Source of the DNA: Roseococcus sp. | Lineage (GTDB): Bacteria > Pseudomonadota > Alphaproteobacteria > Acetobacterales > Acetobacteraceae | Assembly: GCA_026414745.1 (NCBI GenBank) | Contig: JAOAIK010000040.1 | Coordinates: 124,001 to 188,000 of the forward strand | DNA length: 64,000 bases | Direction: 5' to 3' | Part shown: positions 39,215 through 49,404 of the stretch, piece by piece | Layout of the letters: each line of letters opens with the position of its first letter | How positions within the stretch are numbered: the stretch's first letter is position 1 | Position numbers and translations under genes: made by a program | The notes under the pieces: model-generated | The model's input: the letters and a program-made list of their open reading frames with translations, nothing else | What the model was told of the DNA's origin: nothing | The model's database searches: none

Positions 39215-40104
39215 GCGCGACCGCCCTCGCGCTCGACCATGTCGGCGTGTGCAACCGCGACCTCGCGCCCATGGCCGCGGCCTACGAGACGCTGGGCTTC
39301 ACCCTCACCCCCATCGCCCAGCAATCGGGCCGCCGCACGCCCGAGGGGCCGCTGGAGCGCTTCGCCACCGGCAACCGCTGCGCCTTCCTGCGCCACGGCT
39401 ACATCGAGCTGCTCGCGATCCTGGAGCCCGGGCTGTTCGACAACCGGCTGGGCGCCTTCCTGGCGCGCTACGAGGGGCTGCACATCCTCGCCCTCGCCAT
39501 GGACGACGCCGAGGCGAATCTCGCGCGGCTGCGGCGCGGCGGGCTCGACATCCCCGGCATCTCCCCGCTCGAGCGGCCGGTGGAGGGGCCCGAGGGGCCG
39601 CGCGCCCGCTTCTCCCGCCTGCCCTTCCCCGATGCGCCGGAGGGGCGCATCCAGCTCGTGCAGCACCACACGCCCGAGCTGGTCTGGCAGCCGCGCTGGA
39701 TGACCCACGCCAACGCCGCCGAGGCGCTGGAGGAGGTGATGCTGGCCAGCGCCGCCCCGGCGGAGAGCGCGGCGCGCCTCTCGCGCCTCGCCGGGCTGCC
39801 GCTGGAGCCCGACCCGGCCGGGGGCTATCTGCTGCGCCTGCCCGGGGCCGCGCGCGCCGCCGGCCCCGAGGCCCCGGCCATGGAGACGCGGGTGCGCATC
39901 CTCCCGCCCGAGGCGCTGGGGGCGCTGCTGCCGGGCCTCGCCATCCCCTGCCTGCCCTTCCTGGCGGGCTTCGTGCTGCGCACCGGCGACGGCAATGCCG
40001 CCGCGGCGCGGATCCTGGCCGGGCGGGGCGTGGCGCTGCCGGGCGGGCGGCTGATGGCGCCGCCCGCGCTGGCCGCCGGCGCCGCGGTGGTCTTCGCGCC
40101 ATGA
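39211..40104 (+). CDS. VOC superfamily (glyoxalase-like) protein
   Basis: A 297-residue protein beginning with the VOC pattern LDHVGVCNRDLAPMAAAYETLG and continuing with LRHGYIELLAILEPG. A second, weaker half follows (residues 160-297), typical of glyoxalase-like proteins with one metal site. No substrate can be named; the GST next door makes a role in modifying an electrophile plausible. Both ends overlap the neighbouring genes by 4 nt. Confidence 0.85.
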   Translation: MSATALALDHVGVCNRDLAPMAAAYETLGFTLTPIAQQSGRRTPEGPLERFATGNRCAFLRHGYIELLAILEPGLFDNRLGAFLARYEGLHILALAMDDAEANLARLRRGGLDIPGISPLERPVEGPEGPRARFSRLPFPDAPEGRIQLVQHHTPELVWQPRWMTHANAAEALEEVMLASAAPAESAARLSRLAGLPLEPDPAGGYLLRLPGAARAAGPEAPAMETRVRILPPEALGALLPGLAIPCLPFLAGFVLRTGDGNAAAARILAGRGVALPGGRLMAPPALAAGAAVVFAP

Positions 40105-40850
40105 CCGGCGTCGCGGCCTTCCGACGCTCGCTGCGCCTCTACCACGCGCCGGAGCGGCGGGCACTGCTCGATGGCTTCTACGCGCGCTTCCTCGGGCCCG
40201 GGGACCTCGCCTTCGACGTGGGCGCCCATGTGGGCGACCGCACGGCGAGCTTCCTGCGCCTCGGCGCGCGGGTGGTGGCGGTGGAGCCGCAGCCGCGCCT
40301 CGCCCGCGCGCTGCGGCTCATGTTCCGCGCCGAGCCCTGTTTCGCGCTGGAGGAGGCGCTGCTCGGCAGCGCACCGGGCGAGGCGCTGCTGCGGCTCAAC
40401 ACCGCCAACCCCACCGTCGCCACCGCCAGCGAGGCCTTCATCCGCGCCGCCCAGGGCGCGCCCGGCTGGGAGGGGCAGGTCTGGGACGCGGCTCTGCCCC
40501 GCCCGCGCACCACCCTCGATGCGCTGATCGCCCGGCACGGCGCGCCGCGCTTCGCCAAGCTCGACGTGGAGGGCTTCGAGGCGGAGGTGCTGCGCGGCCT
40601 CTCGCGCCCGCTGCCGGCGCTGAGCTTCGAGTTCACCACCATCCAGCGCGAGGTGGCGCGGGAGTGCCTCGCGCGCCTTTCCGCCCTCGGGCTGCGGCAC
40701 TTCAACGCCTGCCTGGGCGAGAGCATGGCCTTCGCCTTCCCGCGCGCGGTGGACGAGGCCGGGATGGCCGGCTGGATCGCCGCCCTGCCGGCCGAGGCGA
40801 ACAGCGGCGATGTCTATGCCGCGCTCGATCCGGGGCCGGTCGGGGGCTGA
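40101..40850 (+). CDS. FkbM family SAM-dependent methyltransferase
   Basis: A 249-residue methyltransferase with the FkbM features LAFDVGAHVGDRTASFLRLG, VVAVEPQPRLARAL and KLDVEGFEAEVLRGL. FkbM enzymes methylate hydroxyls of sugars or polyketides. The ATG overlaps the VOC gene stop. The 3' end overlaps the convergent opgH gene by 37 bp. Substrate unknown; opgH next door may be coincidental. Confidence 0.87.
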   Translation: MTGVAAFRRSLRLYHAPERRALLDGFYARFLGPGDLAFDVGAHVGDRTASFLRLGARVVAVEPQPRLARALRLMFRAEPCFALEEALLGSAPGEALLRLNTANPTVATASEAFIRAAQGAPGWEGQVWDAALPRPRTTLDALIARHGAPRFAKLDVEGFEAEVLRGLSRPLPALSFEFTTIQREVARECLARLSALGLRHFNACLGESMAFAFPRAVDEAGMAGWIAALPAEANSGDVYAALDPGPVGG

Positions 40851-42487
40851 CGCTCCTCGGGCGTCGCGCAGAGGCCGCGCGCGACGAGCCAGCGGCCGAA
40901 GCCCGGGGCGGTGGTGAGCACGCAGAAGGGGATGGCGCAGAGCAGCCCCCCGGCCCAGAGCAGGGCGAGGGGCAGCGCCCAGGCCGCCGTGGCGGCCACC
41001 GCCGCCATCGCCAGGGCGCCGAGCAGCGTGTGCGGCCAGAGCAGCCGCGCCGCATCGCCCCAGGCCACGCCGCGATCCGCCCGGTTCTGCGGCTTCCAGC
41101 CCATCCGCACCCCGAAGGGCAGGGCCAGCAGGAAGCCCGACTGGTGCACCACGCGGATGGGCTGCAGCACCGCGCTGAAGGCGAGCTCGGCCAGCGCGCC
41201 GCGCAGGAAGGCGCCGCGCCCGCCATAGGCCGCCGCGCGCTCGGGCCGCAGCAGCATCTCGGCATAGCCGGCGAGCTTGGGCGCATGCACCAGCGCCCAG
41301 ACCAGCAGGAACACGCCGAGCAGCGCGGCGCCCGAGGCATGCTCGAAGCCGCCCGTGGCGGCGACCAGCGCGGCCGCGGCGAAGGCGAGCGCCCAGAGCG
41401 GCGCGCAGGCGAAGAGCAGCACCGCCTGCAGCAGCTGCCAGCGCGCCGCGAGATCGAGTCCCGGCGCACGCAGCAGCGCGAGGTATTGCATGTTGCCCTC
41501 GGCCCAGCGCAGGTCGCGCGCCAGGAACTCGGGCAGGGCGGGCGGGTTGCCTTCCAGGCTGCCCTCCTCCTCCGGCACCACCCAGACGCCCCAGCCCGCG
41601 CGCTGCAGCCGCACCGCCTCCACCTGGTCGTGGCTCAGGATGGCCGAGCCGTCGGGCAGCGCCTCGAGCCGGCCATGCTCGCGGAAGGGAGCGATGCGGA
41701 TCAGCGCATTGTGCCCCCAGTAGGGGCCGCGCGCCTGCTGCCACCAGGCCTGCCCCGTGGCCCAGGCGCGCATGCCCGCGCGCATGCCGAACTGGAACAG
41801 GCGCGGGAAGGGGGTGGCCACCGGCCGGCCGACGATGAGCTGCTGCAGGATGGCGATGCGCGGGTTCGCCTCCATGGTGGCGATCAGCCGCGCCACGGCG
41901 CGCGGCGTCATCTGCGAATCCGCGTCGAGGCAGAGCAGGAAATCGTAGGCGGCGCCCTCGTTCTCCAGGAACTCCATCACATTGCCGGCCTTGAAGCCGG
42001 TGTTGCGGGCGCGCCGGCGCAGGTGGATGCGCGCGGCGTGCTCGGGCAGCCGGGCGCGCAGCGCGGCGATGGCCGCATCCTCGGCCGAGCGGTGCGGCTC
42101 CTCCGCGGTGTCGGAGAGGAACCACAGATCCACCTGCGCCCCCGGCAGCCCGGCGAGCAGCGGCTCGAGCGGCGGGATCACCGCCGCCATCTCCTCGTTG
42201 CGCAGACAGACGCCGATGGCGGTGCGGCTGGCCAGCGGGCCCGGATCGCGCCGGAAGCCGGGCAGCACGGCCGCGACCGGATCGCGCGCGAGAAGGCGGA
42301 GAGAAAGACCGATCAGGGCATTGGCTGCCGAGAGCCCGATCCAGGGCGCGATGAGCGCGACCGCGAGCCAGAGGAGCGCATCGGGCAGCGAAAGGCCGTC
42401 GGCGGCGAGCAGCGTGGCGAGCGCGGCCAGCGCGGCGGCGGCGGCGGCGAAGGCGAGCACAAGAAAGGCGGCATGCCGGGGGGACAT
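40814..42487 (-). CDS. opgH: Glucans biosynthesis glucosyltransferase H
   Basis: A 557-residue inner-membrane GT2 enzyme for osmoregulated periplasmic glucans (OpgH/MdoH). Helices flank a cytoplasmic domain with CLRNEEMAAVIPPLEPLL, the metal-binding LCLDADSQMTPRAVARL and the QxxRW-like ARDLRWAEGNMQYL; more helices follow. It is shorter than E. coli OpgH, lacking much of the N-terminal tail. opgG, the usual partner, is not in the window. TAGGTT ends 8 nt before ATG 42487 with no ribosome site, suggesting a leaderless mRNA. Confidence 0.88.
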   Translation of the reverse strand: MSPRHAAFLVLAFAAAAAALAALATLLAADGLSLPDALLWLAVALIAPWIGLSAANALIGLSLRLLARDPVAAVLPGFRRDPGPLASRTAIGVCLRNEEMAAVIPPLEPLLAGLPGAQVDLWFLSDTAEEPHRSAEDAAIAALRARLPEHAARIHLRRRARNTGFKAGNVMEFLENEGAAYDFLLCLDADSQMTPRAVARLIATMEANPRIAILQQLIVGRPVATPFPRLFQFGMRAGMRAWATGQAWWQQARGPYWGHNALIRIAPFREHGRLEALPDGSAILSHDQVEAVRLQRAGWGVWVVPEEEGSLEGNPPALPEFLARDLRWAEGNMQYLALLRAPGLDLAARWQLLQAVLLFACAPLWALAFAAAALVAATGGFEHASGAALLGVFLLVWALVHAPKLAGYAEMLLRPERAAAYGGRGAFLRGALAELAFSAVLQPIRVVHQSGFLLALPFGVRMGWKPQNRADRGVAWGDAARLLWPHTLLGALAMAAVAATAAWALPLALLWAGGLLCAIPFCVLTTAPGFGRWLVARGLCATPEERQPPTGPGSSAA

Positions 42488-42599
42488 GCCGCCGAACCTA
42501 GACCGGTTGCCGGGGGCGGGCAGCCGCCCCGCCGAGACCTCGAAGAGAAGGGAAGGAACGGGCCATCCTCGGGACGCCGCGCGGGCGCCCCCGATCGTT

Positions 42600-42728
42600 T
42601 CATGTCGAGGCGATCTTCCAGAACACATGCCCCAGCACGCCGATCAGGCTGGCGGCGCAGGCGATGACGGCGAAACGAAGCGCGAACAGGGCGATCTCGC
42701 CTCGCCGGGCAACGGGATGGTCGGGCAT
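42600..42728 (-). CDS. 42-residue single-pass membrane protein
   Basis: A short ORF encoding MPDHPVARRGEIALF... with a basic N-terminus and one transmembrane helix (about residues 14-36, ending LGHVFWKIAST). A GGAG ribosome site lies 6 nt before the ATG. The codons are G+C rich, unlike the AT-richer leader upstream. A longer in-frame reading through that leader is possible but lacks a good start. I recognise no family. It sits downstream of ccrM on the same strand, separated by about 630 bp. Confidence 0.5.
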   Translation of the reverse strand: MPDHPVARRGEIALFALRFAVIACAASLIGVLGHVFWKIAST

Positions 42729-42872
42729 CTGTGACTCCACACACGGAGGTTGTCCACGAGCTTGAAGATACTCCAGGAAACGAAGCCTCACAACATGAGA
42801 ATCGTCTTTTGGCGCACCTTTTGTCCTTTCAATGCGCGAATATAGCAAGATTGTCACACCCGAAGACCCACG
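42729..42872 (-). promoter_or_regulatory. AT-rich leader with candidate promoter and GANTC sites
   Basis: This 140-bp stretch is strikingly poorer in G+C than all surrounding DNA. On the minus strand it contains a TATATT -10-like box (near 42853) and an AAAGGA followed by GTGCGCCAAAAGACG, which opens a 9-codon reading frame ending TTG TGA. Two GANTC sites occur: GAATC at 42799-42803 and GACTC at 42733-42737, the latter just before the small gene start. It is best read as the promoter and 5' leader of the 42-residue protein gene. Confidence 0.4.
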
Positions 42873-43358
42873 CCCCGTGCCTGCCGTCGCGCCTCCCGCA
42901 CCGAGATCGCCGCCCCAGGCGTGAGACGGCCCCGCGCCAGCCTTCGCCCGGCCGAGGGCGAGGGGCGCCGCGCCGCCCCGCGGCCCGGCCCCAGGGTGGG
43001 CCCGCAGTGGGATGACCGCGGGCGCCATCCCGCCTTCCGGATCCCTGGCCGAGCGCGGGACAGTCCGCTGTTGCGGAGCCACCGGGCGAGCCGCGCCGCG
43101 CGGGGCGCGAGAGGCCCGTACGCGCGCCGCCGCGCGCGACAGCCCCGCGCGCGAGGGGCGACGCCGGCGGGCAGGCGCCCGGCTGCGACCTCCTCGATCG
43201 TTCCGACCCCGCGGAGGGTCCTGCCGCAGGCGCGAGCCACGCCGGCGCTCTTCGCCCGGTTCGACCCGCGCGTCGGCGCAGAGGCCCGGGCTCTCCCGCC
43301 GGGGCAGGATCCTCGGATGTGACATCGACCAGGGACGGGGGAGCGGCGAGGCCGCGCT
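42873..43358. other. 486 bp without a recognisable gene
   Basis: Very G+C rich DNA between ccrM and the AT-rich leader. Reading frames are open on both strands only because stop codons are rare at this composition; none shows a known motif or a ribosome site. No tRNA, SRP, RNase P or tmRNA signature was found. It could be the ccrM 3' untranslated region, an unrecognised RNA or a decayed gene. Confidence 0.5.
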
Positions 43359-44492
<1,134 letters not shown>

Positions 44493-45119
44493 TCAACCGC
44501 CCCGCGCGGCGCGCGCCTCTTCCACCGGGCCGAAGCCCGGGCGATGGTGCGGGCAGGGCCCGTGCCGGGCCAGCGCCGCGCGGTGCGCCGCGGTGGGATA
44601 GCCCTGGTGCGCCGCGAAGCCGTATTGCGGCCAGCGCCGCGCGAGCTTCGCCATGCCGCCGTCGCGCACCGTCTTGGCGAGGATGGAGGCGCCGGCGATG
44701 GAGAGCGACAGCCCATCGCCGCCCACCACGCAGCGCACCGGGCAGGGCAGGGGGGGCGCGCGGTTGCCGTCCACCAGCGCCAGGGCGGGCCTCACGGGCA
44801 GCCGCGCCAGCGCGCGGGCCATGGCGAGGTGGGTGGCGGCGAGGATGTTGAGCCGTCCGATCTCGGCCGCCGAGGCGGCGCCGAGGGCGAAGGCCAGCAC
44901 CCCCTCGGCCGCGGCCGCGCGCAGGGCCGCCGCTGCTCTCTCCCGCACGGCGGGCGGCAGGCGCTTGCTGTCGTCGAGCAGCGCGGCGAGAGCGGGGGCG
45001 GGCGGGCGGAGGAACACCAGCGCCGCCGCGACCACGGGCCCCGCGAGCGGCCCGCGCCCGGCTTCGTCGAGGCCCGCGACGGGGCCTTCGGTCTCGGCTT
45101 CGAGGGAGAGGTCGGGCAT
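44493..45119 (-). CDS. rnhB: Ribonuclease HII
   Basis: Removes ribonucleotides from RNA-DNA hybrids. 208 residues, normal length. Catalytic residues sit in [18 protein letters not shown] (D18, E19), and later in [12 protein letters not shown] and [16 protein letters not shown] 45119 lies 11 nt after the radical SAM gene stop. Gene order radical SAM, rnhB, ccrM is typical of alphaproteobacteria. Confidence 0.95.
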   Translation of the reverse strand: MPDLSLEAETEGPVAGLDEAGRGPLAGPVVAAALVFLRPPAPALAALLDDSKRLPPAVRERAAAALRAAAAEGVLAFALGAASAAEIGRLNILAATHLAMARALARLPVRPALALVDGNRAPPLPCPVRCVVGGDGLSLSIAGASILAKTVRDGGMAKLARRWPQYGFAAHQGYPTAAHRAALARHGPCPHHRPGFGPVEEARAARGG

Positions 45120-45130
45120 GCGGGGCGCGG

Positions 45131-46219
45131 TCAGAACAGCCGCCCCTGCGGATCGGCGGCCCGCCCGTCGAAGGCCGCGGTGGAGAGCCTCTCCCTCTCC
45201 TCGCTGCGCCGCTCGAGGCCGCACCGGCGCATCGCCACCTCGAAGCGCCGCGCCAGCATCTCCGCATAGGCGCCCTCGCCGCGCTGGCGCCGCTCGAAAT
45301 CCGCATCATAGAGCTTCCCGCCGCGCGTCTGCCGCACCAGCGCCAGCACCCGCGCCGCGCGGTCGGGGTAGTGGCGGTGCAGCCACTCCTCGAAGAGCTG
45401 GCGCAGCTCGTGCGGCAGGCGCAGCAGCACATAGCCGGCGCTGGAGGCGCCCGCCTCGGCCGCCGCGGCGAGGATGCGCTCCAGCTCCGCGTCGTTGATG
45501 CCCGGGATCATCGGCGCGGCCAGCACCGCCACCGGGATCCCCTGCCCGGCCAGCTCCCGGATGGCGGCGAGCCGCCGCGCCGGGCTCGCCGCGCGCGGCT
45601 CCATGATGCGCGCGAGGCGGGGATCGAGCGTGGTGACCGAGATGCACACGCGCACCAGCTTCCGCGCCGCCATGCGCGCCAGGATGTCGGCGTCGCGCAG
45701 CACGCCCGCCCCCTTGGTGACGATGCTGACCGGGTGGCCGAAGCGCTCGAGCACCTCCAGCGTGCGGCGCGTCAGCCCGGTGCTGCGCTCGACCGGCTGG
45801 TAGGGGTCCGTGTTCGCGCCCAGCGTGACGGTGCGCGGCACATAGCCGGGGCGCGAGAGCTCCTTCTCCAGCAGCGCCGGCAGATCGGGCTTGAACAGCA
45901 GCTTCGTCTCGAAATCGAGCCCGGGCGAGAGGCCGACATAGGCGTGCGAGGGGCGGGCGAAGCAGTAGACGCAGCCGTGCTCGCAGCCGCGATAGGGGTT
46001 GAGCGAGCGGTCGAAGGTCAGGTCGGGGCTGTCGTTGTAGGTCAGCGCCGATTTCGCCGCCTCGCGCGTCAGGGTGGTGGCGAGCGGCGGCATCTCCTCG
46101 GTCAGCGTGCCCCAGCCGTCGTCGAAGGGCTCGAGCGCCGTGCGCTCGAAGCGCACCGCGGGGTTGGAGGCCGCGCCGCGGCCTTTCGGCGCGGGCGGGA
46201 AGCGGCGATCATCGGGCAT
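45131..46219 (-). CDS. PA0069 family radical SAM protein
   Basis: A 362-residue radical SAM enzyme with the cluster-binding CEHGCVYC (C79, C83, C86), NPYRGCEHG before it and [19 protein letters not shown] after, which mark the PA0069/SPL-like family. Function is not established in relatives. ATG 46219 is 8 nt after an AAGGGAG site; ATG 46225 (two residues longer) is also possible, and 46258 would overlap the divergent gene. First gene of the rnhB-ccrM unit. Confidence 0.9.
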   Translation of the reverse strand: MPDDRRFPPAPKGRGAASNPAVRFERTALEPFDDGWGTLTEEMPPLATTLTREAAKSALTYNDSPDLTFDRSLNPYRGCEHGCVYCFARPSHAYVGLSPGLDFETKLLFKPDLPALLEKELSRPGYVPRTVTLGANTDPYQPVERSTGLTRRTLEVLERFGHPVSIVTKGAGVLRDADILARMAARKLVRVCISVTTLDPRLARIMEPRAASPARRLAAIRELAGQGIPVAVLAAPMIPGINDAELERILAAAAEAGASSAGYVLLRLPHELRQLFEEWLHRHYPDRAARVLALVRQTRGGKLYDADFERRQRGEGAYAEMLARRFEVAMRRCGLERRSEERERLSTAAFDGRAADPQGRLF

Positions 46220-46256
46220 GCCCATCGCTCCCTTCTGACCCTCGCAGCGTCCTGGC

Positions 46257-46982
46257 ATGGCCGACCGCTCCGACAGGGCAGACCCTGGACAAAGCCCGCC
46301 GGCGGGTCAATGCGCGCGCGGCGCGCTCGCGTCGGTTTCGGTCGTGATCCCGACCCTGAACGCCGCCGCCCGGCTGCCGCCCCTGCTGGCGCAGCTCCGC
46401 GCCGCGGGGGTGGGGGAGGTGATCCTGGCCGATGGCGGCTCCACCGACGGCACGACGGCCCTGGCCGGGGCGCGCGTCATCGCCGCGCCGCGCGGGCGGG
46501 GGGCGCAGCTGCGCGCCGGCACCGCGGCCGCGCGGGGGCCATGGCTTCTCGTGCTGCATGCCGATACGCGGCTCGGCCCGGGCTGGGAGGAGGCGGTGGC
46601 CGCCGCGCTCGCCGAGCCCGGCCGCGCGCGCCACTTCGCCTTCGCCCTCGACGACCCCTCGCCCCAGGCGCGGCGGCTGGAGCGCGCGGTGGCCTGGCGC
46701 TGCCGCGCCCTCGCCCTGCCCTATGGCGACCAGGGGCTGCTGATCCACCACGGGCTGCTGGCGGCGGTGGGGGGCTACGCGCCCATCCCGCTGATGGAGG
46801 ATGTGGACCTGGTGCGGCGCCTGGGCCGCCGCCGCCTCGCGCCCCTCCCCGCCCAGGCCATCACCTCGGCGGAACGCTGGCGACGCGAGGGGTGGCGCCG
46901 CCGCTCGGCGCGCAACCTCGCGCTGCTCGCCCTGTGGTTCCTCGGCGCACCGCCCCGCCTCCTCGCCAGGCTCTACGGCTGA
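46257..46982 (+). CDS. GT2 glycosyltransferase, TIGR04283 type
   Basis: A 241-residue GT-A enzyme: VSVVIPTLNAAARLPPLL, the donor motif ILADGGSTDGT, APRGRGAQLRAG, LPYGDQGLLIHH and LMEDVDLVRRLGRR. This set fits the TIGR04283 group, some of whose members lie in arsenosugar clusters, though no arsenic genes are here. The first ~25 residues are poorly conserved, so the start could be later. It diverges from the radical SAM gene across about 37 nt and converges on the WD40-cytochrome gene. Confidence 0.82.
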   Translation: MADRSDRADPGQSPPAGQCARGALASVSVVIPTLNAAARLPPLLAQLRAAGVGEVILADGGSTDGTTALAGARVIAAPRGRGAQLRAGTAAARGPWLLVLHADTRLGPGWEEAVAAALAEPGRARHFAFALDDPSPQARRLERAVAWRCRALALPYGDQGLLIHHGLLAAVGGYAPIPLMEDVDLVRRLGRRRLAPLPAQAITSAERWRREGWRRRSARNLALLALWFLGAPPRLLARLYG

Positions 46983-47031
46983 GGGGCGGGCGCGGCGGGG
47001 AAGGGCAGGGCCCCTCTCCAGCGCGCCTCCC

Positions 47032-48288
47032 TCAGCGCGTGGCCTGTTCGAGGAAGCGGATCAGGGCGGCCATGTCCTCGCTGTTGCCCACGGTCTGGAC
47101 GGGCATGCGGGTGCCTGGGGTCACCACGTCGGGGCCGCGGGTGAAGAGGTCGGCGACGGTTTCGGGCGTCCAGGTGATGTCTCCGCGCGCCAGGCGTTCG
47201 GAGTAGGCGTAGCCCGGCACGCTGCCCATCCGCCGGCCGAAGAGGCGATAGAGGTGCGGCCCGGCCATGGGCGGCGCGTCCGGCCGCAGGGCGTGGCAGG
47301 CCTGGCAGGCGCGCCACACCTCCGCCCCGTGCGGGTCGAGCGCGGCGAGGGCGGGCTCGGCCGCCTCGGCGGCCAGCGGGCCCAGCGGCTGGGCATTGGC
47401 CGCGTTCCAGCGCCGCACCCGCCGGTCCTGCCCGCCGGTCCAGAGCGTCTGTCCGTCCGCGGCGAAGGCCACCGACCAGACCGGCAGCCCCGGCCCGTCG
47501 AGGCTGTGGCGCAACCGCCCCTCGGGCAGGGCGTAGAGGCCGACGCTGCCGCCGATGGTGCCCACCGCGAGGGTCCGCCCATCGGGGCTGGCGGCGAGGG
47601 CGATGACAGGCCGCGGCCCGCTGCGCAGCTCGCGCAGGGTTCCGTCGGGCGCGACGAGCCGCACCGTGCCGTCCACCCCCGCGCTGGCCAGGGTGCCGTC
47701 GGGCAGGGCGAGCAGCGCGTTCTGCGGCATGCCGAACTCGGCCAGGGTGCGCGGCGTGCCGTCGGCCTCCCAGCGGCGCAGCGTGCCGTCCTGCCCGGTC
47801 GAGTGCAGCACGCCCCCGGCGAAGGCCACGGCGTTCACATTGCCCTGGTGGCCGCGCAGCACCCGCGCCTCGCGCGTCGCCAGATCCCACAGCCGCACCG
47901 TGCCGTCCCAGGCGGCGGAGGCGAGCAGCCCGGGTGCGGCGGCGAGGCCCGCCACCGGCTCGCTGTGGCCCTCGAGCACCGCCTCCGGCGCCTCGCCGGG
48001 GCCCCAGAGGGCGATGCGCGCATCCTCGCCCGCCGAGGCGAGCCGCCCATCGGGCAGCACGGCCAGCGCGTTCACCGCCCCCTGGTGCCAGCGGATCACG
48101 CGCAGCGCCCGGCCCGCGGCGGGGTCCCAGAGGATCACCGCCTGGTCGAAGCCGGCGGAGGCGAGCCGCCCCTCCAGCACTGCCAGCGCCCGCACCGGGC
48201 CGCCATGGCCGGAGAGGTCCTGCGCCGGCGCGCGCAGCGGATGGGCGAGGAGCAGCCCCAGGAACACCGCCAGGAATCGAAGGATCAT
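47032..48288 (-). CDS. Periplasmic WD40 propeller fused to a c-type cytochrome domain
   Basis: A 418-residue protein. A signal peptide (MILRFLAVFLGLLLAHPLRAPAQ) leads into seven WD40-like repeats, e.g. GHSEPVAGLAA ... DGTVRLWD and HQGNVNAVAFAG ... DGTLRRWE, enough for one seven-bladed propeller to about residue 310. A class I cytochrome c domain follows: the heme site CQACH, and the distal methionine probably in GTRMPVQTVGNSEDMAALI. The heme domain places it in the periplasm. Redox partner and role are unknown. It stands alone, convergent with the GT2 gene. Confidence 0.85.
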   Translation of the reverse strand: MILRFLAVFLGLLLAHPLRAPAQDLSGHGGPVRALAVLEGRLASAGFDQAVILWDPAAGRALRVIRWHQGAVNALAVLPDGRLASAGEDARIALWGPGEAPEAVLEGHSEPVAGLAAAPGLLASAAWDGTVRLWDLATREARVLRGHQGNVNAVAFAGGVLHSTGQDGTLRRWEADGTPRTLAEFGMPQNALLALPDGTLASAGVDGTVRLVAPDGTLRELRSGPRPVIALAASPDGRTLAVGTIGGSVGLYALPEGRLRHSLDGPGLPVWSVAFAADGQTLWTGGQDRRVRRWNAANAQPLGPLAAEAAEPALAALDPHGAEVWRACQACHALRPDAPPMAGPHLYRLFGRRMGSVPGYAYSERLARGDITWTPETVADLFTRGPDVVTPGTRMPVQTVGNSEDMAALIRFLEQATR

Positions 48289-48419
48289 GGGCGGATGATG
48301 CCGGCCCCTACCCGGCCTGCCCAGCCTGGGTTGCACTTTCCACATGGCTGCCCTCTTGTTCACGAATGGTCCACACATTACCTCGCAGCCACTCCTCGGA
48401 AAGACAGGGAGGGAGGTCC

Positions 48420-48914
48420 ATGGGAGCGAAGGAACGGGTTGACGGGCTGGGGATGGCGCTGCTCGTCCTCGGCGTGGTGCTGGCGGTGGCGGCCAGCCTC
48501 CTGCCGGCGATCCAGGTGAACGGCCGCAACGGGGTGGTGGCGCTGACCGCGTGGCAGGTGCTGCCGGTGTTCACGGCCATGAAGATGGCCGCGCTGGCGG
48601 CGCTGCTGGCCGCCGCCGTGCTGCCCGCGCTGCGGCCCTGGCGGACGGCGATCGCGGCGGGGGCGATCATCATGCTGTTCGTCCCGGCCCTCTCCACCTT
48701 CCTCTCGGCGCTCTACGCCTGGGGCACGGTGCGGGCCGATCTCGTGCGCCTCTCGGGCGAGCGGCAGCCCTTCGTGCATCCCGGCCCCGGCAACGCTCTG
48801 CTGGTGGCGGCGGCCTGCCTGCTGACCTATGCCGCCTGGCGGATCGAGCGGCTGGCCGGGCCCGCGCCCACCGCCGCCTCCGCCACGCCGGCCGGGGCCG
48901 AGGCGGCCGCCTGA
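48420..48914 (+). CDS. Four-helix membrane protein, function unknown
   Basis: A 164-residue protein with four predicted transmembrane segments (about 10-30, 48-70, 75-100 and 130-145) and an Ala-rich C-terminal tail. A strong GGGAGGGAGG ribosome site precedes ATG 48420. The 130 bp upstream are somewhat AT-richer and include TTGTTC and ACATTA, a weak promoter candidate. No named family recognised. The MaoC gene follows after 70 nt. Confidence 0.7.
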   Translation: MGAKERVDGLGMALLVLGVVLAVAASLLPAIQVNGRNGVVALTAWQVLPVFTAMKMAALAALLAAAVLPALRPWRTAIAAGAIIMLFVPALSTFLSALYAWGTVRADLVRLSGERQPFVHPGPGNALLVAAACLLTYAAWRIERLAGPAPTAASATPAGAEAAA

Positions 48915-48984
48915 GAGCCCCCGCGGCGATTCCGCCCCGCCCCGTCCTGCGCTAGATGATGCGACGCAGCGAAAGGGGCAGCCC

Positions 48985-49404
48985 ATGGACGGAGTCGCGT
49001 TCGAGGATCTCGCCGTCGGCCAGACGGCGAGCTTCTCCAAGACCATCACGGAGGCGGACATCCTGATGTTCGCCGCCGTCTCGGGCGACACCAACCCGTT
49101 GCACATCGACGCGGAGGCCGCCGCGGCCTCCATGTTCAAGGAGCGCATCGCGCACGGGATGCTCTCGGCGAGCCTCATCTCGACCGTGCTCGGCACGCGC
49201 CTGCCCGGGCCCGGCGCCGTCTATCTCGGCCAGAGCCTCAGGTTCCGCGCCCCGGTCCGGATCGGCGAGACGGTGACGGCGCGCGTCACCGTCACCGCCC
49301 TCGACCCCGAGAAGCGCCGCGCCACGCTCGAGACGGTCTGCACCGTGAAGGGCAAGCCGGTGGTGGAGGGCGAGGCGCAGGTCATGGTGCAGCCCCGTGC
49401 CTGA
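48985..49404 (+). CDS. MaoC family (R)-specific enoyl-CoA hydratase-like protein
   Basis: A 139-residue hot-dog-fold protein with the hydratase-2 motif SGDTNPLHIDAEAAAAS, whose Asp and His are catalytic, followed by RIAHGMLSASLIS. It probably hydrates trans-2-enoyl-CoA to (R)-3-hydroxyacyl-CoA, as in polyhydroxyalkanoate supply (PhaJ). AAAGGGG precedes the ATG. The LOG gene starts inside its last codons (8-bp overlap). Confidence 0.9.
   Translation: MDGVAFEDLAVGQTASFSKTITEADILMFAAVSGDTNPLHIDAEAAAASMFKERIAHGMLSASLISTVLGTRLPGPGAVYLGQSLRFRAPVRIGETVTARVTVTALDPEKRRATLETVCTVKGKPVVEGEAQVMVQPRA

Noticed and set aside
43245-43285. A tRNA-like T-loop motif GGTTCGACC downstream of ccrM
   Set aside because: The flanking bases do not form the 5-bp T-stem and no acceptor, D or anticodon arms were found.
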